In this document: one piece after another, positions 1-6,047 of the stretch
Layout: every line of letters begins with the position of its first letter
Numbering within the stretch: position 1 is the stretch's first letter
DNA from: JAFGFG01 sp964442905
GTDB lineage: Archaea > Aenigmatarchaeota > Aenigmatarchaeia > QMZP01 > JAFGSV01
DNA length: 11,261 nt
NCBI GenBank assembly: GCA_964442905.1
Contig: CAYUBD010000033.1
Coordinates: 1-11,261, forward strand
Reading direction: 5' to 3'
Translations under genes and position numbers: made by a program
The notes under the pieces: model-generated
What the model was told of the DNA's origin: nothing
Seen by the model: the letters and a program-made list of their open reading frames with translations, nothing else
Database searches by the model: none

Positions 1-47
1 TGTTACCTGTTAAACTATATGGTTATTCCTTATCATTATAGGAGAAG

Positions 48-60
48 GTATTTATAAGTT
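48..60 (-). promoter_or_regulatory. Candidate TATA box for a gene beyond the left edge
   Basis: On the minus strand, just after the uL4 stop, the sequence reads ACTTATAAATACC. This resembles an archaeal TATA box, and a transcript from it would start near position 29 and leave the window to the left. If real, the next minus-strand gene is not simply co-transcribed with uL4. The call rests on base composition and placement only. Confidence 0.4.
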
Positions 61-65
61 GCGGT

Positions 66-863
66 TCAGGCGGCAAGCTTGTCAACTGCCTCTGCGGCTG
101 ATTTGGTCCAGACCGTGAGCCTTCCGGGAGTGGTTCCCGGTGCCAGCATGCTTACGCTGAGCTCTTTCGGCGTGGTGACCTCGACGCCCGGTATGTTGCT
201 GGCGGCCTTTGCCACGCCCCTGTCTTCAGAAACAACTATGAGTGGGCCCTTTCTCCTGATCTTCCTTCTGCCCCTGAGCTTACCGACGCCTGCCCTTACC
301 TTGCTCACTGAGCACCTCTGGAGCTCACCGTCAAAACCGAGCGCCTTCAGGGTCTTGGTGACATCCTTGTTCTTCTTCAGCTCCTGGAACTTATCATCAA
401 TAACAAGGGGTATGTGCTTGACATCATCAACCGCGTGTCCCCTCTTCCCGACCAGTTCCCTGTCCGTGGTTCCTGAAATGGCGGAAAGAAGCGCAAGAAG
501 CCTTTCCTTCTTGTTTATCTTCATCGTCCAGTTCTTCACGGACTTTGGCGGATGTGCTTTCCTCCCCTTCACGACACCCGGGATTGCCCTGGCTCTCCAC
601 CGAAGGAAACCGCCACCTGTTATCCTCTTCATCCTTGACATCTCACGGTTCATCATGCTGCCACGGATGCCACGCCTGCCCTTATACATCGCGGATGTTC
701 TCTGGCCCGCGATCGGATCGGTTCCATAGGGCTGCTTTGCGTTTGCCCGCTCAACGAGGACTGCCTTCTTTATCATATCCTTTCTGAGAGGCTTCACGAA
801 AGCCCGGCCTAGATTAGCTTCTCCTTTTTTCGTGCCGTCAATACTGTAAACAGGAACCTTCAT
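66..863 (-). CDS. rpl4: Large-subunit ribosomal protein uL4 (L4/L1e family)
   Basis: Archaeal/eukaryal-type ribosomal protein uL4, a 23S rRNA-binding protein whose long loop lines the peptide exit tunnel. The 265-residue product matches the usual archaeal length. It carries the conserved loop region, with GGGFLRWRARAIPG followed by GRKAHPP at roughly residues 84-107, and the C-terminal globular part with KLRGRRKIRRKGPLIVV. A GTG start at 872 is also open, but that GTGATT is better read as the Shine-Dalgarno site, four bases before the ATG at 863, and the protein then begins MKVPVYSIDG as family members do. The gene stands alone: a TATA box and a T-rich terminator of the neighbour separate it from the formyltransferase gene. 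In most archaea uL4 directly follows uL3, which here lies 2.5 kb away. Confidence 0.97.
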   Translation of the reverse strand: MKVPVYSIDGTKKGEANLGRAFVKPLRKDMIKKAVLVERANAKQPYGTDPIAGQRTSAMYKGRRGIRGSMMNREMSRMKRITGGGFLRWRARAIPGVVKGRKAHPPKSVKNWTMKINKKERLLALLSAISGTTDRELVGKRGHAVDDVKHIPLVIDDKFQELKKNKDVTKTLKALGFDGELQRCSVSKVRAGVGKLRGRRKIRRKGPLIVVSEDRGVAKAASNIPGVEVTTPKELSVSMLAPGTTPGRLTVWTKSAAEAVDKLAA

Positions 864-893
864 TGTAATCACTTGAAATTATATCGTGGAATT

Positions 894-906
894 GATATTT
901 AAAAGG
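894..906 (-). promoter_or_regulatory. uL4 promoter (TATA box)
   Basis: The minus strand reads CCTTTTAAATATC here, preceded by an A-rich CCAAAA stretch that could act as a BRE. A start about 26 nt downstream falls near 873, giving a leader of about ten bases that contains the GTGAT Shine-Dalgarno site of uL4. Confidence 0.6.
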
Positions 907-920
907 TTTTGGAGTTTGCG

Positions 921-934
921 CTAAAAAGAAACAG
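921..934 (-). terminator. T-rich archaeal terminator after the formyltransferase gene
   Basis: Immediately after the TAA stop on the minus strand the sequence is TGTTTCTTTTTAGC. A pyrimidine/T run without an obligatory hairpin is the usual archaeal terminator signal. It lies just before the uL4 promoter, so the two genes probably form separate units. Confidence 0.45.
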
Positions 935-936
935 TT

Positions 937-1806
937 TTACATCTTAAATCCGCCGAATGGAAGAACTTTGCCATCGTAGTAAACCAGATCATCCTTTACT
1001 TCGAGCAGCCCCTTAGCCTTTAACTCAAGGGCCTTTAAGAACGCTGAAACGTCGCATTCGGTCTTCATCCTATCCTGGAGTTCTCCTCCATAATCCATTA
1101 CTATTTCGTAATTGTTCCTGTTAATGTACTTGTTAACGAATTTGGTGTCGACATCCAGATGCGGCGACCTCACAACAATCTTTCCCCTGTCGACCTCTTT
1201 CTCAACGACGTGTATGGTCGAGCATACCTTGTCTTCACCTAGAAGAACCGCCATCCTGACAGCGTCGTCGCCTCTGAAAGCAGGCATGTACCTGTAATCA
1301 AGATCCCTTTTTATCAAATGTCTTGGCCTGTCACCCAGATCCATGCGGCCCTTCTGTACTCCTGCCCTTCCAATATCAATAGCATTTTCATTGTTTGGAA
1401 AAAACGTGTATATGGCAAGATCTGCAGGATGAACATTCCATATATTGTTTTCGTATTTTGTAAGGAATGGGTCAACTATTATTGAGTGTTTTTTCAGAAA
1501 ACCCGAAAGTCCAACAACCTCAGGATTCATTTCATCAACAACATCAGTAACCTGCTGGTAGAAGTCCCTTCTTTCCTCAAACTCAAACGGATTGATATAA
1601 ACTGTATCTATGTCATGGTCATCTGCGACGCCCCATCCTCTTTCTGCCTTTTCCCTCGGCCTGTTAGTGACAGCGCCTACGACTTTGTAAAGGCTTCCGT
1701 GATCAGGACTTTCGAGGACGGCCTTCATGCTACTTGCGCCGCCTGAGAAGAAGAATACAACATTCATTGGATCTGCATTTTCCTGGACATAATTGCCTGG
1801 CAACAA
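937..1806 (-). CDS. PurN-like formyltransferase with a large insertion
   Basis: Member of the formyltransferase fold resembling PurN, the enzyme that formylates glycinamide ribonucleotide using 10-formyl-tetrahydrofolate in purine synthesis. Seen: an N-terminal phosphate-binding loop SGGASS (residues 21-26), AVTNRP (45-50), VVGLSGF (97-103), and the catalytic triad expected for the family, N124 and H126 in NVHP plus D206 in EVDRG. The tail DGKVLPFGGF aligns with the DGQRLPPQGY end of E. coli PurN. The distance from H126 to D206 is 80 residues against 36 in E. coli PurN, so about 44 residues (around 129-176) are inserted. The substrate may therefore differ. Start: GGTGAT at 1812-1807 lies directly before tandem TTG codons at 1806 and 1803. 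The next Met (ATG 1767, MNVVFFFSGG) is where PurN proteins normally begin and is a real alternative. The gene is transcribed divergently from the membrane-protein gene. Confidence 0.8.
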   Translation of the reverse strand: MLPGNYVQENADPMNVVFFFSGGASSMKAVLESPDHGSLYKVVGAVTNRPREKAERGWGVADDHDIDTVYINPFEFEERRDFYQQVTDVVDEMNPEVVGLSGFLKKHSIIVDPFLTKYENNIWNVHPADLAIYTFFPNNENAIDIGRAGVQKGRMDLGDRPRHLIKRDLDYRYMPAFRGDDAVRMAVLLGEDKVCSTIHVVEKEVDRGKIVVRSPHLDVDTKFVNKYINRNNYEIVMDYGGELQDRMKTECDVSAFLKALELKAKGLLEVKDDLVYYDGKVLPFGGFKM

Positions 1807-1845
1807 ATCACCTTAACAAATATTTGGAGAAAAGAAATTAAAGCT

Positions 1846-1860
1846 GAAGCGCTTTTTAAC
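1846..1860 (+). promoter_or_regulatory. Promoter block GAAGCGCTTTTTAAC of the membrane-protein gene
   Basis: GAAGCGC is followed by the TATA-like TTTTTAAC (1853-1860), centred about 26 nt before the ATG at 1883, so the transcript is probably leaderless. The same block occurs before the lipoprotein gene at 10491. The complementary strand, TTAAGTTAAAAAGCGC, could also serve the divergent formyltransferase gene, making the 76-bp gap a two-way promoter region. Confidence 0.6.
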
Positions 1861-1882
1861 TTAATCTTAACAAATAATTATC

Positions 1883-2389
1883 ATGGGCCATACATGGAAG
1901 ACCAGGGAAGAGACGTTCCACGGCAGCAAGTGGGGATATGTCGTGGTCGTGCTGGTCATCGCGATAGTGCTTTCCCTGCTCGGCTCCATTTTCTACCTCG
2001 TAGGAGAAGGCATCAAAGGCATGAATCTGGATGGCGGGACAATCCTCTCATATTCACTGGCAACGGTGCTGATTATAGTCGTTCTGTTCATTCTCGCTCT
2101 GATATCCATCAAAGTAGGCTGGATGGCCATGGCGACACTCGTAGGCTTCTTCTCTCACATTCACGGCCTTTTGGCAGGCATATGGACTATATTCAGCAAC
2201 ATCTATATGCTGGTCCTTACAGTCATACTCACGGTCGTGCTGCTGTTGGCGCTCTCAGTAGCTGTTTACACAGAAATACCCATAAGCTTCTCCAATCCTC
2301 TGGTGATAGGCATACTGATAGTGCTCTTCATAATCTTCATACCGTTCGCTATCTTCATAATAGACATGTTCTCATACGAGCACGAGTGA
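1883..2389 (+). CDS. Four-helix membrane protein of unknown function
   Basis: Not recognised. The 168-residue product is strongly hydrophobic, with membrane segments near residues 19-41, 55-90 (long, interrupted by K77 and followed by SHIHG), 96-129 and 139-163. It has a short charged N-terminus (KTREETFHGSK) and an acidic tail (YEHE). No signal peptide, cofactor motif or catalytic motif is visible; histidines H92 and H94 sit at the end of the second segment. The ATG at 1883 is supported by a TATA element at leaderless distance. Fourteen bases separate its stop from the first possible start of the metallopeptidase gene, so the two may be co-transcribed and act together at the membrane, but this is inference from position only. 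Reading frame bias favours this frame over the overlapping hydrophilic one. Confidence 0.8.
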   Translation: MGHTWKTREETFHGSKWGYVVVVLVIAIVLSLLGSIFYLVGEGIKGMNLDGGTILSYSLATVLIIVVLFILALISIKVGWMAMATLVGFFSHIHGLLAGIWTIFSNIYMLVLTVILTVVLLLALSVAVYTEIPISFSNPLVIGILIVLFIIFIPFAIFIIDMFSYEHE

Positions 2390-2403
2390 AATAGTGACTA
2401 TCG

Positions 2404-3381
2404 ATGAATAGTAACTTTTTTAAAAGTTACCGCAAGAACTCTTACATGGCAGGAATAATAGTAAGGCCTGACAAAAACGAGTTTCTCCTGTACTCCATGC
2501 TGGATTCACTGGGTCTTTCTAGAGGAATCAAGTATTACGGTTGCATAAGAAACAAGGCGGCAGATAGCTTTAAGGGATACGAGGGGCTCGGATTGAATGA
2601 GAAAGATTACATTCATCATTCAAAGCCTGTCGCATACGTCCTGACGATAACCGAAGCTCCTGAATTCGAGGAGAAGGATGGACTGGAACTGAACGGACAC
2701 ATAGAGAGAGACGTCCAGTATGGAAAAACAGTCCTACCGCATCTCAGGCACTTCTACGAGAACACCGATTTCGAGAACGTCTATGGGGATATACTCCCAT
2801 TATATCAGGAAGAGTGTAAATCCCTTCAGGATCGTATGGACAGGTTGCATATTGGCGAGATACTGGATAATGTCTGGCAGACGGACTTCTCAATGGAAAC
2901 GATACCAATGCCGCTGGAAGGGGAGAGGAGTGGTATCGGGCCGTCCATAGGAAATGTTGCATATCAGATCGTGGGTCCACCGTTTGACCATAAGACAGTT
3001 TTCCTCGTTGCGCACGAGGGTTCCCATCCGAGGGCAAAGGCTGTACTTGAGCCAATAAGGGGTGAGATATCAAAAAGGAACGGACTGCTCAAGAATGCGC
3101 AATCGGACCCCAATTACCCAATTTCATACACCAATTGGGCTACGTGTTTCGAGGAGCACCTCATAAGGGCCGTCCAGGCGTGCATCATAAATCCTGACAT
3201 ATCAGGAGACTATAAACCCACGGAAAACCAGCTTGCATTGGAGTACAGGAAGAAAGGCATGGTCTATATACACGACTTCGCCGATGAGGTCATGAAGCAC
3301 ACCAAAAATCCGGGAAGCGGTGGCATGACGGAAGTCGCGCTCAGGATACTGGAGAATATTGACAAAAAGTACAAAAGTTGA
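2404..3381 (+). CDS. Putative zinc metallopeptidase, HEXXH type (DUF4932-like)
   Basis: Cytosolic-looking protein of 325 residues with a zinc-peptidase signature: HEGSH (H204, E205, H208) in VFLVAHEGSHPRAK, and a glutamate-rich EEHLIRAV (E250/E251) about 45 residues downstream that could provide the third ligand, as in gluzincins. The arrangement of an HEXXH-H-P segment followed by a Tyr/Trp region and E-H-x-x-R-A resembles, from memory, the DUF4932 family of putative metallopeptidases. No signal peptide or membrane segment is visible, so the substrate is unknown. Start: ATG 2404 has a GTGAC site with the same five-base spacing as the uS4 gene. ATG 2446 (MAGIIVRPDK) lies 26 nt after a TATA-like TTTTTTAAAAG and would be leaderless; it would remove 14 residues with no domain role. 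The gene converges with uL3, leaving ten bases between the stops. Confidence 0.75.
   Translation: MNSNFFKSYRKNSYMAGIIVRPDKNEFLLYSMLDSLGLSRGIKYYGCIRNKAADSFKGYEGLGLNEKDYIHHSKPVAYVLTITEAPEFEEKDGLELNGHIERDVQYGKTVLPHLRHFYENTDFENVYGDILPLYQEECKSLQDRMDRLHIGEILDNVWQTDFSMETIPMPLEGERSGIGPSIGNVAYQIVGPPFDHKTVFLVAHEGSHPRAKAVLEPIRGEISKRNGLLKNAQSDPNYPISYTNWATCFEEHLIRAVQACIINPDISGDYKPTENQLALEYRKKGMVYIHDFADEVMKHTKNPGSGGMTEVALRILENIDKKYKS
2411..2430. promoter_or_regulatory. Perfect 9-bp inverted repeat around a TATA-like core
   Basis: GTAACTTTT (2411-2419) and AAAAGTTAC (2422-2430) are exact reverse complements separated by TT. The centre resembles a TATA box and stands 26 nt before the ATG at 2446. It may be a repressor operator over an internal promoter. 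If translation starts at 2404 it lies inside the coding region instead. Confidence 0.45.
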
Positions 3382-3391
3382 GCAGGAAATC

Positions 3392-4375
3392 TCACTGTTG
3401 CTGTTCAAGAGAAATGTCACTGATTTCCACAGGACGCGGTACGCCGTCCCATCTTACAGCCCTTCTCAGAATTATCAGCCTTTTCTTTGGACCGGGAACG
3501 GACCCCTCTATGAGGGCGTAATCTTTAGTCACTTTTCCGTAGTTGACAAAACCGCCTCTGGGTTCAATGCCGTCATCGCCTATCTTGAGTATCTTCTTGC
3601 TGTACTCTGTCCTTGTCTGGAATCCAAGCTGCCCCGGCATCGCAATGGCACCGGGCAGGACCCTTCCATGGCCGACAGAACCTATGTTACCGATGTGCCT
3701 TCTCTTGCCGCCGTTCTTCCTGCTTCTTATGGTGACGCCGAACCGCTTTACGACACCTGAGAACCCCTTTCCCTTGGTGACGGCCTTTGCATCAATAAAT
3801 TCACCATGCGTGAAAACATCAGAGCATCTTATTTCCTTGCCCAGCTTCTCGAGGGCATATGCCCACTGCTTCTCGACATCACCGGAAATGGGTATCTCGA
3901 AGACCTCGGGCTTCTTTTTCGATAAACCTGATTCCCTCGGCTTCGTGCTGGCTATGATCCTGACTTCTGAAAGCTGATCCAGATTCTTCCCGATCATCTC
4001 CTTCTTCATGTGCGGCTTCTTCGGAATGCTCATCTTCCTTCCAAGGTCTTTGGGGAGATTTTCATCCCACACGGTTCCTTCATTGATAAGGGTCCCGTTC
4101 TCTTCCCTGTAAATCTTTATGCCGACGACAACTAGAGGCGGGCAGTCGATGACCGTTGCAGCTTCAACTATCTCCTGGCCATGCGTCGCCGAACCTTTCA
4201 CGTTGTTGGTAAAGCCCGCCTGAACCATGCCGGCTTTGTATCCGGCGAAGGCCAGCGGTATTACCTTATCGCCTTTCAGTCCAGAAACATGATCCACTGA
4301 GGGATATATCCGTTTGGCTCTCTTCTTCGGCCAGAATGCCCTGCTTCCTGCAACAGGTTTGTGTCCCTTTGCCAT
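3392..4375 (-). CDS. rpl3: Large-subunit ribosomal protein uL3
   Basis: Archaeal-type uL3, which binds 23S rRNA near the peptidyl-transferase centre and is needed early in 50S assembly. The 327 residues fit the archaeal range. Seen: the basic N-terminus with SRAFWPKKRAKRIYP; KGFSGVVKRFGVTIRSRKN near residues 200-220, where the family's conserved G-x-V-KR-x-G segment lies; and the central-loop stretch HIGNIGSVGHGRVLPGAIAM leading into PGQLGFQTRTEY. ATG 4375 is preceded by GGTGAT with six bases of spacing. A 46-nt gap separates it from uS11. It is last in the uS13-uS4-uS11-uL3 run and is not followed by uL4. T-rich runs on the minus strand just past the stop (complement of 3360-3376) could end the transcript. 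Confidence 0.97.
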   Translation of the reverse strand: MAKGHKPVAGSRAFWPKKRAKRIYPSVDHVSGLKGDKVIPLAFAGYKAGMVQAGFTNNVKGSATHGQEIVEAATVIDCPPLVVVGIKIYREENGTLINEGTVWDENLPKDLGRKMSIPKKPHMKKEMIGKNLDQLSEVRIIASTKPRESGLSKKKPEVFEIPISGDVEKQWAYALEKLGKEIRCSDVFTHGEFIDAKAVTKGKGFSGVVKRFGVTIRSRKNGGKRRHIGNIGSVGHGRVLPGAIAMPGQLGFQTRTEYSKKILKIGDDGIEPRGGFVNYGKVTKDYALIEGSVPGPKKRLIILRRAVRWDGVPRPVEISDISLEQQQ

Positions 4376-4421
4376 AATTAAATCACCATCATTTTTCCGC
4401 GAGCGCTTTTCCTAAAAGGGC

Positions 4422-4814
4422 TCACATCCTTCGTCCCCTTCTTCCGCCTGGCTTCCTAGTGGTGTCATGGGGAACCGGGGTAACGTCCTGTATCCTGCCT
4501 ATCCTGATTCCTGCCCTTACAATGCCCCTGATGGCAGGCTGTGCGCCTTCACCCGGTATCTTCTTCTTGTGACCACCGGGCGCCCTTATCCTGAGATGCA
4601 GGCCAGTGATGCCTTTTTCACCGGCCTCTTCGGCAGCCCTTCTTGCAGCCCTCATTGCAGGGAACGACTTCCCTTTGTCCTTGTCCCTGTCTGTTGCCAT
4701 GCCGCCGGAAACCCTTGAAATGGTCTCGGCGCCGCTGACGTCGGTAATATGAATTATCGTGTTGTTCTCGCTCGAGTATATGTGCGCAATGCCCCACTTG
4801 TCTTCCTTTGCCAT
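4422..4814 (-). CDS. rps11: Small-subunit ribosomal protein uS11
   Basis: uS11 sits on the 30S platform and contacts 16S rRNA near the mRNA exit. The 130-residue product has the family hallmarks: WGIAHIYSSENNTIIHITD near the N-terminus, SGGMATDRDKDK, the LHLRIRAPGG(H) core around residue 80-90, and the arginine/glycine tail KPGGRRGRR. Two ATG codons are in tandem. The second (4814) gives the conserved MAKED start and overlaps the uS4 stop as TGATG, with GGGTGGT upstream as the SD, so translation is probably coupled to uS4. In many archaea the next gene is rpoD (Rpb3-like RNA polymerase subunit); here it is uL3. Confidence 0.97.
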   Translation of the reverse strand: MAKEDKWGIAHIYSSENNTIIHITDVSGAETISRVSGGMATDRDKDKGKSFPAMRAARRAAEEAGEKGITGLHLRIRAPGGHKKKIPGEGAQPAIRGIVRAGIRIGRIQDVTPVPHDTTRKPGGRRGRRM

Positions 4815-5290
4815 CATTTACCACCCTTCTCACGGAGGTCAGCCCTCACGCTTATACCTGATTCCTCTTCAACCGTAACCATGTAAGCGGGCGACTTGAC
4901 CTTATTGGAGGATATGGTCACATGACCGTGGGTTATGAACTGCCTGGAACGCATGGCCGTGCTTGCCATTCCCTTCTTCCATACGAGCGTCTGCAGTCTC
5001 CTTTCAAGAATATCATTGACAGTAAGCGCGAGGATATCGTCAAGCCCCTGGCCCTTTTCCAGCAGGCCGAGCTTTACCAGCTTGTCAAGAAGCACCTTCA
5101 CTTCTCTTTCGTCCTGCTCGGCAATGAGCTCCCTCGCCCTTCTCCTGTAATTTCTCAGGATTTCCTGAGCTATGAGTATCTCCTTCCTTCTCCTGAGCCC
5201 GTAATCCTTCATTATATCCTTCCTCTCGGATATCTCATCCGAGTCCCAGGACATCCTTGGTTTTTTGAATCTCTTGCTTATCCTTCTCAT
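4814..5290 (-). CDS. rps4: Small-subunit ribosomal protein uS4
   Basis: Primary 16S rRNA-binding protein that nucleates assembly of the 30S body. The 158-residue product is at the short end of archaeal uS4. It begins MRRISKRFKKPRMSWD and has the RRRARELIAEQDEREVKVLL helical region. The C-terminal S4 RNA-binding domain starts near residue 95 (ERRLQTLVWKKGMA), with RSRQFITHGHVTI as its core. The ATG at 5290 has GTGAT, overlapping the uS13 stop, five bases upstream. Its own stop overlaps the uS11 start by one base, so uS13, uS4 and uS11 form a tightly coupled translational unit. Confidence 0.97.
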   Translation of the reverse strand: MRRISKRFKKPRMSWDSDEISERKDIMKDYGLRRRKEILIAQEILRNYRRRARELIAEQDEREVKVLLDKLVKLGLLEKGQGLDDILALTVNDILERRLQTLVWKKGMASTAMRSRQFITHGHVTISSNKVKSPAYMVTVEEESGISVRADLREKGGK

Positions 5291-5296
5291 GAATCA

Positions 5297-5896
5297 TCAC
5301 TTCTTTTTGGCTTCGCCTGGCTTGTTCTTTACCCTGCTGACACCCACGGCCGAGGATTTCCTGAACGAGCTTCTCGTCCTCTGGCCCCTGACAGGCAGAC
5401 CCTGTATGTGTCTTACTCCTCTATAGTTCTTTCTTTTCTTAAGTTCGTTTATGTCCATTTTCTGCCTGAGCTCGAGCTGGGCAGATACCAGATGGCTGTC
5501 ATTTCCATCATCCGGACCGAATCTTCGATTGAACATCCAGCTGGGTATTCCGTAGTTGCCCGGGTTCTTAAGTATGTCTTCAATCTTCTTCAGCTCGTCT
5601 TCCTTGAGTTCCCCGACCTTCTTATCCCCAAGACCTGAGACCTTGGATATGGCATTCACGAGCGTGAAGCTGACCCCGCGCACGTCGACAAGCGCCCTTC
5701 TCAGCAGGTATTCGCCGTCAAGATCCTTTCCGCCGACCCTCACTATATTCCTGCGGCTGTCCTTTTTCTTCTCAGCTTTCTTCCGGGTGTCCTCTTTCTC
5801 TGCACTCTCTTCGGATTTGCCTTCTTCTATGCTTTCTTCGTCTGCAGGTTCTTCCAGGACCTTCCCATCCGCTTCTTCTGGTTTTCTAGCAGCCAT
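5297..5896 (-). CDS. rps13: Small-subunit ribosomal protein uS13 with an acidic/lysine-rich N-terminal extension
   Basis: uS13 lies in the 30S head and contacts the A- and P-site tRNAs and the bridge to the large subunit. The family core begins near residue 49 (RNIVRVGGKDLDGEYLLRRAL), continues with ISKVSGLGDKKVGEL and the FNRR segment, and ends with the signature GVRHIQGLPVRGQRTRSSFR and a basic tail. Archaeal uS13 is usually about 150 residues; this one is 199. Residues 1-48 form a low-complexity Glu/Lys/Ala segment (EEPADEESIEEGKSEES and similar), probably disordered. The extension is likely translated: a TATA box near 5950 and a GTGAT site five bases before ATG 5896 both point to this start, and no better start exists downstream. 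ATG 5899 or TTG 5902 are minor alternatives. Confidence 0.95.
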   Translation of the reverse strand: MAARKPEEADGKVLEEPADEESIEEGKSEESAEKEDTRKKAEKKKDSRRNIVRVGGKDLDGEYLLRRALVDVRGVSFTLVNAISKVSGLGDKKVGELKEDELKKIEDILKNPGNYGIPSWMFNRRFGPDDGNDSHLVSAQLELRQKMDINELKKRKNYRGVRHIQGLPVRGQRTRSSFRKSSAVGVSRVKNKPGEAKKK

Positions 5897-5943
5897 CATC
5901 AATCACGCCTTGGTTAATTGCTTACTGTTAATAAGTGTTATGA

Positions 5944-5957
5944 CTTAAATATATGCC
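5944..5957 (-). promoter_or_regulatory. Promoter of the uS13-uS4-uS11-uL3 operon
   Basis: The minus strand reads GGCATATATTTAAG, a good archaeal TATA element. A start about 26 nt downstream (near 5924) gives a leader of roughly 28 bases ending in the GTGAT Shine-Dalgarno site of uS13. Confidence 0.65.
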
Positions 5958-5983
5958 TACTTACATACTTAAAAATTTTTAAA

Positions 5984-6024
5984 TGGCTGGAAAGCCAGTG
6001 TAAATATTTATTAGTCCGAAGGAC
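5984..6024 (+). other. Two short hairpins flanking a TATA-like element in the divergent gap
   Basis: TGGCT-GGAA-AGCCA (5984-5997) and GTCC-GAA-GGAC (6014-6024) are tight inverted repeats. TAAATATTTATTAG (6001-6014) lies between them. A second AT-rich element, TTTTTAAATGG, begins near 5976. Either AT-rich element could promote the ABC operon, and the second hairpin would lie in the 5' leader if the upstream one is used. No known RNA family is recognised. Confidence 0.3.
6001..6014 (+). promoter_or_regulatory. Candidate promoter of the ABC-transporter operon
   Basis: TAAATATTTATTAG shares the TTTATTAG core with the lipoprotein promoter at 10498. Transcription would begin around 6031-6036, giving a short leader to ATG 6048. 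No clear Shine-Dalgarno site lies in between, so initiation here is uncertain. Confidence 0.45.
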
Positions 6025-6047
6025 AAGAAATTATATTGGTTTTGAAT

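Noticed and set aside
937..1806. Reading SGGASS in the 937-1806 protein as the PP-loop of an ATP pyrophosphatase
   Set aside because: The PP-loop signature needs Asp in SGGxDS, and the NVHP, EVDRG and C-terminal DGKVLPFGGF elements instead fit the formyltransferase fold.
1894..2394. Open frame overlapping the membrane-protein gene in another plus-strand frame (166 codons)
   Set aside because: Its product is rich in Arg, His and Ser without any domain pattern, whereas the 1883 frame gives a coherent membrane protein with a promoter at the right distance.
4376..4421. Separate promoter for uL3 in the 46-bp gap after uS11
   Set aside because: The minus strand has CCCTTTTAGG at a roughly suitable distance, but it is GC-rich for a TATA box, and co-transcription with uS13-uS4-uS11 explains expression without it.
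79..5638. Long plus-strand open frames opposite the ribosomal protein genes, for example 79-729, 3359-3760, 3543-3977 and 4922-5638 (238 codons)
   Set aside because: They lie antisense to unmistakable ribosomal proteins, their products are Ser/Leu/Pro/Phe-rich shadows of Lys/Arg/Glu codons, and none has a fitting promoter, SD or recognisable motif.
5970..6047. A structured RNA gene in the gap upstream of the ABC operon
   Set aside because: The hairpins are only four to five base pairs, and no C/D-box, tRNA-like or riboswitch pattern was recognised; they are listed only as inverted repeats.
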